From the NCBI GenBank assembly GCA_045641505.1, contig JAZUHB010000062.1, forward strand, positions 1 through 32,726: a DNA stretch of 32,726 nucleotides, read 5' to 3'. A program made the position numbers and the translations under genes. The stretch's first letter is position 1. Each line of letters begins with the position of its first letter. Origin of the DNA: JAZQNF01 sp045641505 (GTDB taxonomy: Bacteria; Bacillota; Clostridia; Lachnospirales; Bianqueaceae). The notes beneath the pieces were generated by a model that worked only from the letters and a program-made list of their open reading frames with translations, searched no databases and was not told the DNA's origin. Positions 1 through 6,226 of this stretch are shown here, piece by piece.

Positions 1-38
1 TCCTTGGCTCACAGAACGACATGGCTACGATCCGACTT
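1..38. other. sequencing adapter remnant (MGI/DNBSEQ read-2 adapter, reverse complement)
   Basis: These bases equal 38 of the 42 bases of the MGI/DNBSEQ read-2 adapter in reverse complement (begins TCCTTGGCTCACAGAACG, ends CTACGATCCGACTT). The adapter identity is from memory of the published trimming sequence. The translated stretch here (reading LAHRTTWLRSD) has no counterpart in xylose isomerase, whereas homology begins exactly at the adapter boundary with NIEANHATLAGH. The last 15 bases of the contig are the same adapter in the opposite orientation, which is what read-through of short inserts would leave at two contig ends. Confidence 0.95.
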
Positions 39-567
39 CAACATCGAGGCGAACCACGCGACGCTGGCGGGCCACACCTTCAATCACGAGCTCTGCGTGG
101 CGAGAACGAACGGCGCCTTCGGCTCCATCGACGCCAACCAGGGCGACATGCTCCTCGGCTGGGATACCGACGAGTTCCCCTTCAACGTCTATGACACCAC
201 CTTGTGCATGTACGAGGTCCTGAGGGCCGGCGGCCTCACCGGCGGCTTCAACTTCGACGCGAAGAACCGCCGTCCCAGCTACACCGTCGAAGACATGTTC
301 TACGCCTTCATCCTGGGCATGGACAGCTTCGCGCTGGGTCTTCTGAAGGCGGCCGAGCTCATCGAAGACGGCCGGCTGGATGCCTTCACCGCGGAGCGCT
401 ACGCCAGCTACCGGACCGGGATCGGCGCAAAGATCCGCTCCGGCGAAGCCACGCTCGCGGAGCTCAGTGCCTACGCGGAGAAGCTGGGCGCGCCCGAGCT
501 CCCCGGCAGCGGCCGTCAGGAGTATCTGGAGAGCATCGTCAATCAGATTCTCTATACCGCGAAGTAA
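39..567 (+). CDS. xylA: xylose isomerase, C-terminal part (cut by contig start)
   Basis: XylA interconverts D-xylose and D-xylulose (also glucose/fructose) in the cytoplasm, using two divalent metal ions. The visible 175 residues start at NIEANHATLAGH and correspond roughly to residue 267 onward of the about 440-residue E. coli enzyme. They keep metal-site motifs NIEANH (Glu, His), GSIDAN (Asp), GWDTDEFP (two Asp) and NFDAK (Asp), and the usual C-terminal end QEYLESIVNQ. The N-terminal 60%, with the catalytic His and first metal Glu, lies off the contig. The 12 residues in frame before NIEANH are translated adapter and must not be counted. The gene ends in TAA, followed by a ribosome-binding site for a tiny downstream frame and then a terminator. 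No xylulokinase or xylose transporter is visible. The family call is secure. Confidence 0.95.
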
Positions 568-597
568 GCTCCTCTCCGCGGCCGGGAGGTCATCCTC

Positions 598-673
598 ATG
601 AAATATCTGAAGCAGCCTTTCGCTGACGCTGGCGGGACTGATCACCGTGGTGCTGTATTCGTTTTTCCTTTGA
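598..673 (+). pseudogene. possible tiny membrane peptide gene with a frameshift, downstream of xylA
   Basis: A good Shine-Dalgarno GGGAGG (583-588) sits 9 bases before ATG at 598. That frame starts MKYLKQPF and then becomes non-hydrophobic, running through the terminator into the opposite gene, so it is not credible as a whole. The +1 frame from 611 to the TGA at 671-673 reads as a membrane segment, SLSLTLAGLITVVLYSFFL, but has no start codon. Removing one base around 616-622 would join them into a peptide of about 24 residues with one transmembrane helix. A frameshift, base error or chance are all possible. I do not recognise a family. Confidence 0.25.
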
Positions 674-690
674 TTGATGACAAGCTGACA

Positions 691-735
691 AAAAAAGACC
701 GCTGCAGCCCGCAAAAGGGGGGTGCAGCGGTTTTT
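691..735. terminator. bidirectional rho-independent terminator
   Basis: CCGCTGCA (699-706) pairs with TGCAGCGG (723-730), with an extra A-T pair outside and C/G pairing inside the loop. An A-run lies upstream and TTTTT follows at 731-735, so it can stop both the xylA transcript (plus) and the lipoprotein transcript (minus), which converge here. Confidence 0.85.
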
Positions 736-764
736 CATTCAGCAGTCGCTCTGTCGATGAAAAA

Positions 765-1976
765 TCAGCGGGTGCCCTCGAAGCCCGAGATGGTGATGAC
801 GCTGACCTTATGATCCTTCACAGCGTAGGCGACACCGCACTCGCTGGAGCTGATGTCGTCATATTCGAGAGGAACGACCGCCTCATTTGCCGCGTTCACA
901 AGACCGTACTTTCCGTCCTTGCCCACAGAAAACAGGCCGCTGCCCGCGCCGAAGGCGGCATCATACTCGCAGGGAATGACGAGCGTCCCCGTCTTGTCAA
1001 TGTAGCCGTAAAGACCGTCCTGCCGGACATAAGCATAACCGTCGATAAAGTTTCCGACCTCCGCGTATTGACAGGGAATGACTTCAGAACCGTTTCGGTC
1101 GATGAAGCCGTAAAGGCCAGTCTCGGCATCCCTGACGAAGGCAAGACCATCCTGGAAGGGACCCATGTTCGAATAACCCTCCAGCGTGAACACGGTCTTG
1201 CCGGTCATATCCATGTAACCCTGAACCTTGAAGCGTCCCGACACGATGTTATCCAGGATCTCCATCATATCGTCATGCTCGCCGATGCGGTAAGTACCGA
1301 AGCCGATCAAGCCATCGCCCTGCCGGGCAACCTTGGAAGCAAAGCTGTAGGAGACATAATAATAGTCACCCATTCCGCCGATATCCATGCCGAAAAACCC
1401 AGGAAAATCGTAGACAGCCTGTCCGCTTCTGTCGATCAGAGAAAGACAGAAGTCCGCGTAAAACTCGGTCCCGTCCGGGGCGGAAAACTCGCGGGAATCC
1501 TTCCGGAGGACAACGGTATAGCCCTCCCGCATCGGAAACGCCGCGCAGCAATCGACCGAAAAGGCGGTCTTTCCGCCGAGAGTATAGAACCTGGGCGCGT
1601 CATACATGAGCTCCTCGGAAATCATCATAGATTCCTCGAAATAATGCGTCGAATAGTCAGGGCCGGAGAGAGTGACGATTCCGCTCTCGGGATCGTAATA
1701 ATACCGGAGCCAGGTCTCCTTGTAATCGAAAAGAAAACGGCCGTCCGGACCGATGAGCCCGGTCTGAGGCATGGAAATGATTTCCCCGCTCTCGAAATCC
1801 ATACTCCCCTCGACATAGACACTTCCGTAGCCCGCCGCGTTGAAGACACTGTCGGCAGTGACCGCCGTTTCCGTGACCGTCACCGTGATCCCTTGGTCCT
1901 CGTTGCACGCCGCGCAGACCAAAAGCGGAAGACAGAGCGCGAAAACGAGAATAAAAGAAAGAACGTTCTTTTTCAT
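765..1976 (-). CDS. WG-repeat lipoprotein, function unknown
   Basis: A 403-residue exported protein. The N-terminus is a lipoprotein-type signal: MKKN, a hydrophobic stretch to about residue 20, then VCAAC with the candidate lipid-modified Cys24. The lipobox is not ideal because Cys21 sits at -3. The body carries repeated units of the WG-repeat type, most clearly in the C-terminal 160 residues: GLYGFIDRNGSEVIPCQY, GLYGYIDKTGTLVIPCEY and GKYGLVNAANEAVVPLEY. This family (WG containing repeat) is common in Bacteroidota and Clostridia surface proteins and is thought to form a beta-propeller-like or solenoid ligand/protein-binding surface; no enzyme motif is visible. ATG at 1976 is preceded by AAAGGGAG. 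It has its own promoter and shares the xylA terminator, so it is probably transcribed alone. Domain call fairly sure; role unknown. Confidence 0.85.
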   Translation of the reverse strand: MKKNVLSFILVFALCLPLLVCAACNEDQGITVTVTETAVTADSVFNAAGYGSVYVEGSMDFESGEIISMPQTGLIGPDGRFLFDYKETWLRYYYDPESGIVTLSGPDYSTHYFEESMMISEELMYDAPRFYTLGGKTAFSVDCCAAFPMREGYTVVLRKDSREFSAPDGTEFYADFCLSLIDRSGQAVYDFPGFFGMDIGGMGDYYYVSYSFASKVARQGDGLIGFGTYRIGEHDDMMEILDNIVSGRFKVQGYMDMTGKTVFTLEGYSNMGPFQDGLAFVRDAETGLYGFIDRNGSEVIPCQYAEVGNFIDGYAYVRQDGLYGYIDKTGTLVIPCEYDAAFGAGSGLFSVGKDGKYGLVNAANEAVVPLEYDDISSSECGVAYAVKDHKVSVITISGFEGTR

Positions 1977-2009
1977 ATCGGTTTACTCCCTTTAGGAATT
2001 TATGTTTCC

Positions 2010-2038
2010 ATAGTAATTCAGGAAGCTCCGATTATCAA
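2010..2038 (-). promoter_or_regulatory. sigma-A type promoter for the WG-repeat lipoprotein
   Basis: On the minus strand, -35 TTGATA (2038-2033) is followed by a 17-base spacer and -10 TACTAT (2015-2010). It lies 34 bases upstream of the ATG, giving a short leader with the AAAGGGAG ribosome-binding site. Confidence 0.65.
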
Positions 2039-2060
2039 TACTTTTTCGTCCGTCCGCGCC

Positions 2061-2711
2061 TTACTCGCCGCGCTTCTTCGTGTCCTCGGCGATCTTCTTC
2101 GACCAGTCGTCGCTGACCTTGCGGGCGCAGCGGACACTGCTCACCGTCTCGCAGACCGTCTCGTAAAGCAGCTCGGTGCCGCGGGCGTCGGCCTTGTACT
2201 TGACCGCGCGCTCCGGCCGGATGCCGTAGTGCGCCGCGGTGGAGACGGCGTCGATATTCGCGCCGATGAAGAGGAACTCCCAGCCGTCCTGCTCCTCGTG
2301 GCGGGCGATCATCTTGCGGACCTGATCCGCGTCGTAGCGGTGGGTGGCGTTTTCCATGCCGTCCGTGGTGATCACGAACATGGTATGGGCAGGCACGTCC
2401 TCCTTGCGGATGTATTTGTGGACCTGCTCGACGTGGTGCACCGCACCGCCCAGCGCGTCGATGAGCGCCGTGCAGCCGCGCGCGTAGTACTCCTTCTCGG
2501 TCAGGGGCGCGATCTCCGCCAGCGGGAGACGGTCGTGGAGCACCTCGCTGCGGTCGTCGAAGAGCACGGTGGAGACCAGGCACTCGCCCTCCTCCTTTTT
2601 CTGCTTTTCGATCATCGCGTTGAAGCCGCCGATGGTGTCGGACACCAGAGAGGCCATGGAGCCGCTGCGGTCCAGGATGAAGACGAGTTCAGTCAGTTTT
2701 TCGTTTGCCAT
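2061..2711 (-). CDS. von Willebrand factor A domain protein
   Basis: A 216-residue single-domain vWA protein with no signal peptide or membrane segment, so cytoplasmic. The metal-ion-dependent adhesion site is complete: DRSGS (residues 14-18), Thr81 in RGCTALIDAL and Asp117 in TTDGMEN. Stand-alone bacterial vWA proteins of this type usually act as protein-binding or chaperone-like partners, often next to an AAA ATPase or tellurite-resistance (Ter) genes; neither is present here, so its partner is not evident. ATG at 2711 is preceded by AAGGAGG at an ideal distance. A -10-like TATACT lies at 2775-2770 on the minus strand but I find no convincing -35. The gene is separated by 111 bases from the hexosaminidase gene upstream, so it may be a unit of its own. 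Stop TAA. Confidence 0.85.
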   Translation of the reverse strand: MANEKLTELVFILDRSGSMASLVSDTIGGFNAMIEKQKKEEGECLVSTVLFDDRSEVLHDRLPLAEIAPLTEKEYYARGCTALIDALGGAVHHVEQVHKYIRKEDVPAHTMFVITTDGMENATHRYDADQVRKMIARHEEQDGWEFLFIGANIDAVSTAAHYGIRPERAVKYKADARGTELLYETVCETVSSVRCARKVSDDWSKKIAEDTKKRGE

Positions 2712-2822
2712 TTTAAAAATCCTCCTTAGGGAATGTGATCTGTGCTTCGCTGTTTCAGCTTACGTACACAGTATAACGTTCCCGAAGGAGGATATGGTCG
2801 CCTGCGAAGCGACAAATGAGCG

Positions 2823-4436
2823 TTACAGGATTCCCGCCGTGATCACGTTGTGCCAGCGGTTCTCGAGATAGGGGGGACCGTCCTGCCGGTAGGGAAGAAC
2901 GGGCTCCTCCAGTTCAGGGATGGACTCCGCCCCGCCGGCGAGGTACGCGAGGATGCGCGCGCGGCAATGGGCCAGACGCCGCAAAATCGCCCCAAAACGG
3001 GCGTCCTGCACCTCGAAGCCCTGTGGCTTGTTTTCCAGCGTCCACTGGCCTTCCAGGGCCAAATAAAGCTTCTCAAGGGCATCTGCCGCGGCAAGGTAGT
3101 CGTCGCAGAGCGCGGCGAGCGCCTTTTTGTCCCCGGCAAGGTACGCCTCGCGGGTCCGCATGCCCAGTCCGTACTTGACGGAGAGCGCCCGGGCCGCCGC
3201 CGCGCAGGTGCGGAAGACGTAGCGGAATTCCTCGGGGCCCTCGTACGCCTCGAGCTTCTCCGCGGCCAGGCGGTACTGCTCCGCGCCGCCCTCGCGCACG
3301 CCGTCCCCGAGGAAGTTCAGGAAGGGATCGTCGTAGAGCATGCCCTTGTCCGGGTCCGAGGCGCCCTTCATCTCGTCCGAGGGCGTGCCGGGCAGGTCCG
3401 TCAGCAGAAACTGCTCCCAGGGCAGGCCGAAGGTCCGCTCGAAGCCCGCCGCGATCTCCGTAAGGTCTTCGTTTCCGCGGGCGAGCTCCGCCGCGTACCA
3501 GAGGGCGGGCAGGGTCGAGAGCCGGCCGCACTCGCCGCCGTCGTCGCCCCAGAGGGTCATCAGGAAATTCCGGACGCCCCGCTCGCGGCAGACACGGACC
3601 GCCGGGCCCGAGGTCTTCATCGCGTAGCGGTTGTGCGGCACGAAGCCCAGCCAGGTCCAGCCGCCGGCCGCGAACCAGCCGGTCTTCTTGACCTGGTCGT
3701 GGAAGGAGAACTGCTTTTCGTAGTGCTCCTCCTCGGTGAAATAGTAATCCCAGTAGACGAGCTCCACGTTCTTCGGGATGCGGGCGCGGATCTCCTCGGG
3801 CACGCCGGGGAAGCCCTCGTCCTCCAGATAGCCGTAGCCCTCGTAGAGGCGGAAGAACATGTCGCTCCACATCAGCAGGGTGAAGCCGTATTTCTCCGCG
3901 ATCTTCGCGACCCGCTCCAGATGCCGCAGCAGGATCTCGGTATGGTTCTCGTGGCCGTGCAGGTCCTGATAGCGGCCGCGGCCGATCATGTGGGCCTCGT
4001 CCATGCCGACGTGCACCAGGCGGGAGCTGTAGCTCGCGGCGACCGAGGCGAACATCTCGTCGATCAGCTCGTAGGTCTTCTCTTCGCCGCAGAGCAGGAT
4101 GTCCGCGCAGTCGTTCACCTTGGAATAGCGGTCCCAGCGGAACATCTGTCCCAGATGCGCGAGCGTCTGGATGCAGGGGATGAGCTTCACGCCCCGCTCC
4201 GCCGCGTAGGCGTCGAGCCCGCGGAGCTCCTCCTGCGTGAAGCGGCCGCGCTTGTAGCCGAAATAGGGCTCGCCGGGGATCTCGTAGGTCTCCTCGGTGT
4301 AGAGCATCAGGCTGTTGTAGCCCATCTTCGCCAGATAACCGATGAAATTCTCGATGAACGGGATGTTCGCCACGCCGTTGCGGGAGCAGTCGAGCATCAC
4401 GCCGAAGGTATCGAAGGCCTTGATTTCGTTGTTCAT
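2823..4436 (-). CDS. GcnA-like beta-N-acetylhexosaminidase, family GH20
   Basis: A 537-residue cytoplasmic glycosidase predicted to release terminal GlcNAc/GalNAc from oligosaccharides brought into the cell. The GH20 catalytic pair is Asp146-Glu147 in HVGMDEAH (the Asp positions the substrate acetamido group, the Glu is the acid). From recollection, the sequence follows streptococcal GcnA closely: an LDCSRN start of the barrel, YFGYKRG, CIQTLAHL, WSDMFF, YWDYY, GGWTWLGF, WGDDGGE and a helical C-terminal region with QWTLENK and YLAGG. Unlike GcnA (about 627 residues) it lacks the N-terminal alpha/beta domain of about 80-90 residues and begins almost at the barrel. ATG at 4436 is chosen because GGAGAG sits directly upstream; an in-frame TTG at 4448 overlaps that site. 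It starts 27 bases after the macro-domain gene, so the two are probably co-transcribed. Confidence 0.88.
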   Translation of the reverse strand: MNNEIKAFDTFGVMLDCSRNGVANIPFIENFIGYLAKMGYNSLMLYTEETYEIPGEPYFGYKRGRFTQEELRGLDAYAAERGVKLIPCIQTLAHLGQMFRWDRYSKVNDCADILLCGEEKTYELIDEMFASVAASYSSRLVHVGMDEAHMIGRGRYQDLHGHENHTEILLRHLERVAKIAEKYGFTLLMWSDMFFRLYEGYGYLEDEGFPGVPEEIRARIPKNVELVYWDYYFTEEEHYEKQFSFHDQVKKTGWFAAGGWTWLGFVPHNRYAMKTSGPAVRVCRERGVRNFLMTLWGDDGGECGRLSTLPALWYAAELARGNEDLTEIAAGFERTFGLPWEQFLLTDLPGTPSDEMKGASDPDKGMLYDDPFLNFLGDGVREGGAEQYRLAAEKLEAYEGPEEFRYVFRTCAAAARALSVKYGLGMRTREAYLAGDKKALAALCDDYLAAADALEKLYLALEGQWTLENKPQGFEVQDARFGAILRRLAHCRARILAYLAGGAESIPELEEPVLPYRQDGPPYLENRWHNVITAGIL

Positions 4437-4463
4437 GTTTCTCTCCAAAGGGATGATCGCGCC

Positions 4464-5546
4464 TCAGCCAAGCACCGCCTGGTCGTAGCTGAACAGCGCG
4501 TAATTGATTTTGTCGATATCGTAATTTCCGTTTTCGATGAAATAGCGGATGACCACGTCCGTCAGGCTGCTGTTCGACAGCGCGTAGCCGGCCCGGCGGA
4601 GCAGATCCTCGGCCGCCGGAAGGTCGAGCCGAAGCGCCACACAGAAGGCGAGCGCCGTCGTCTTCGAGGGACGGTAATCCGGGTTCGAGCGGATCTTCGA
4701 GAAGAGCTTGCGGTCCACGTTCGCCCGCTTGTAGCACTCCGCGTCCGTGAGGCCCGCCTCGTCGATGAGCCTAAGCAGCGTGCGCGAGAAGCCCTCGTCG
4801 AGCTTCGCGAGCCGCTCCTCGAGACTCTCCTTCGCCGCGGAAGCAGCCTGCGGGAGTACCATCGGCCGGGGCATACCGCAGACGGCGTCGGCGGCAAAAT
4901 CGAAGGACTCCGCGGTCTCCTCGGTCAGCGTCTCCTTCCGGGCCGCCTTCTTCCGTGGCCGGGACAGGAAGCCGAAGGCCTCCGGGCGGCGCCGCTCCTC
5001 CTCCGCGTCGTAATGCGTTTCGACGTAATGATCGTCCACGTAGGCGCGGACGTTTCGGAAGAGCTCCTCGCTGAGAAGATACGCGCTCCGGTCGAAAACC
5101 GTGAGGTAAACCGTGAGCTCGTGGTCCGCGAGAAACGCACGGATTTCGGAGACGGCGACGTGAAGCGCCTCCCTCTTCGGATAGCCGTATACACCCGAGG
5201 AAATCAGCGGAAAGGCGACGCTTTCGAGCCCCTTCTCCGCGGCGAGCGTCAGACTGTTCCGGTAGCAGGCGCGGAGCAGCGTCTCCTCGTCCGCTCCGCC
5301 GCCCTGCCAGACAGGGCCGACCGTATGGATGACGTACCGCGCGGGCAGCTCGTAGCCCGCGGTGAGCTTCGCCTCGCCGGTGCGGCAGCCGCCCAGCGTG
5401 CGGCATTCCGCGAGAAGCCCGGGACCCGCCGCCCGGTGGATGGCGCCGTCCACGCCCCCGCCGCCGAGCAGTGTCTCGTTCGCGGCGTTCACGATGGCGT
5501 CGACGCGCATTTTGGTGATGTCTTCACGAACCAAAAGCAGGGACAT
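4464..5546 (-). CDS. macro-domain protein (ADP-ribose hydrolase type) with an extra C-terminal helical domain
   Basis: A 360-residue two-part protein. Residues 1 to about 170 are a macro domain of the MacroD/YmdB type: NAAN (20-23), the GGGGVDGAIH loop (28-37), HTVGP (74-78) and the SSGVYGYP phosphate loop (116-123). This class removes ADP-ribose from proteins or hydrolyses O-acetyl-ADP-ribose. Residues about 175-240 are a charged linker (EEERRRPE, RPRKKAARK). The last 120 residues form a helical module containing KLFSKIRSNPDYRPSKTTALAF and ending FSYDQAVLG; it resembles an XRE-like helix-turn-helix fold appended to macro domains in many Clostridia, but its role is not known to me. ATG at 5546 has AAAGGGAGG upstream and an extended -10 promoter. 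No ADP-ribosyltransferase is visible nearby. It heads a likely operon with the GH20 gene. Confidence 0.88.
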   Translation of the reverse strand: MSLLLVREDITKMRVDAIVNAANETLLGGGGVDGAIHRAAGPGLLAECRTLGGCRTGEAKLTAGYELPARYVIHTVGPVWQGGGADEETLLRACYRNSLTLAAEKGLESVAFPLISSGVYGYPKREALHVAVSEIRAFLADHELTVYLTVFDRSAYLLSEELFRNVRAYVDDHYVETHYDAEEERRRPEAFGFLSRPRKKAARKETLTEETAESFDFAADAVCGMPRPMVLPQAASAAKESLEERLAKLDEGFSRTLLRLIDEAGLTDAECYKRANVDRKLFSKIRSNPDYRPSKTTALAFCVALRLDLPAAEDLLRRAGYALSNSSLTDVVIRYFIENGNYDIDKINYALFSYDQAVLG

Positions 5547-5576
5547 CGCGTTACCTCCCTTTTTGAAATCTGACCC

Positions 5577-5585
5577 ATTATATCA
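5577..5585 (-). promoter_or_regulatory. extended -10 promoter for the macro-domain gene
   Basis: On the minus strand TGATATAAT is a perfect extended -10 (TGn plus TATAAT), 31 bases before the ATG. The best -35 at 17-base spacing is only TGTTAT (5605-5600). It lies back to back with the DUF5721 promoter. Confidence 0.65.
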
Positions 5586-5615
5586 TGTTTCGGCCGAAAA
5601 TAACATAGCAGGTTC

Positions 5616-5644
5616 TTGAAAGGGCGCACACGGGGGTGTAAAAT
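5616..5644 (+). promoter_or_regulatory. sigma-A type promoter for the DUF5721 gene
   Basis: TTGAAA (5616-5621), a 17-base spacer and TAAAAT (5639-5644) lie 31 bases before the chosen ATG. Confidence 0.75.
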
Positions 5645-5675
5645 CGTGGAAAGAACCCAAGTCAAGGAGAATGAA

Positions 5676-6137
5676 ATGAGATCCTTCGAGGTCACCGACA
5701 TCCGGAACTTCATGAACGGCCTGCTCGCGGGCAGCCTGTTCGACGAGTGGCAGTTCCGCGGGGCGGAGCTTTCCGTCGAATGCAAGATCAGCTTCGCGCC
5801 GCTTTGTGAAAAGAATTATCTGGAGGAGCACGAGGGCGACTACCTCCTCTGGCCCGAGATCCGCGAAAAATTCCACGCGCTGATCCGCGGCCGGAAAACG
5901 CCCGCCTATTTCCGTCTGGTGCTCGCACTTGCGCCCGATTTCGTCGGCTCGGCGGACGTTTCCAACGTGGACGCCTTCATCCTGAACGTCCAGTATGAAA
6001 AGGGGACGCTTCTCCTCGTCACCGCCGTCTCCGACAAGAGCTTCTCCCTCGACAAGGAGCCGTCCCGGCTCTGGGATCAGCTTCTGCCGGAGCTTCTCGC
6101 GAAGAAGGGGCTGGAGCTCAGGGAGCTGGACGACTGA
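5676..6137 (+). CDS. DUF5721 family protein, function unknown
   Basis: A 153-residue soluble protein without signal or membrane segment. It fits the DUF5721 family known from Clostridia: start of the type EVTDIRNFMNGLL, then GRKTPAYFRLVLAL in the middle, VDAFILNVQYEKGTLL and a final VSDKSFSLDKEPSRLWDQLLPELL. No catalytic motif is apparent. ATG at 5676 is chosen because AAGGAGA (5664-5670) is at the right distance and because the stretch before it includes the promoter; an in-frame start at 5616 would lie on the -35. It has its own promoter and terminator and is thus monocistronic. The family assignment is from memory of its pattern and is fairly, not fully, sure. Confidence 0.75.
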   Translation: MRSFEVTDIRNFMNGLLAGSLFDEWQFRGAELSVECKISFAPLCEKNYLEEHEGDYLLWPEIREKFHALIRGRKTPAYFRLVLALAPDFVGSADVSNVDAFILNVQYEKGTLLLVTAVSDKSFSLDKEPSRLWDQLLPELLAKKGLELRELDD

Positions 6138-6140
6138 ACG

Positions 6141-6180
6141 CAAAAAGAAAAACCGCTGCCATCGCAGCGGTCTTTTTTTG
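6141..6180. terminator. bidirectional rho-independent terminator
   Basis: ACCGCTGC (6152-6159), loop CATC, GCAGCGGT (6164-6171) then C and seven T. The A-rich 5' flank gives TTTTTCTTTTT on the minus strand, so it can end both the DUF5721 transcript and the larA transcript that converges on it. Confidence 0.9.
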
Positions 6181-6226
6181 TTTCTGTGCGGTTCGCTTTC
6201 CGGCGGATCCGCGCCGGGAAAGCCGG

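Noticed and set aside
2782..2871. Plus-strand AAGGAGGATATG resembling a ribosome-binding site and start
   Set aside because: The spacing is only two bases and the frame is a 26-codon shadow of the GH20 3' end.
810..5573. Very long plus-strand open frames opposite the lipoprotein, vWA, GH20 and macro genes (639 and 907 codons), and similar ones opposite most other genes
   Set aside because: They are antisense to well-identified proteins, have repetitive Arg/Ala/Gly/Val/Leu composition typical of high-GC shadow frames, and lack family motifs and proper ribosome-binding sites.
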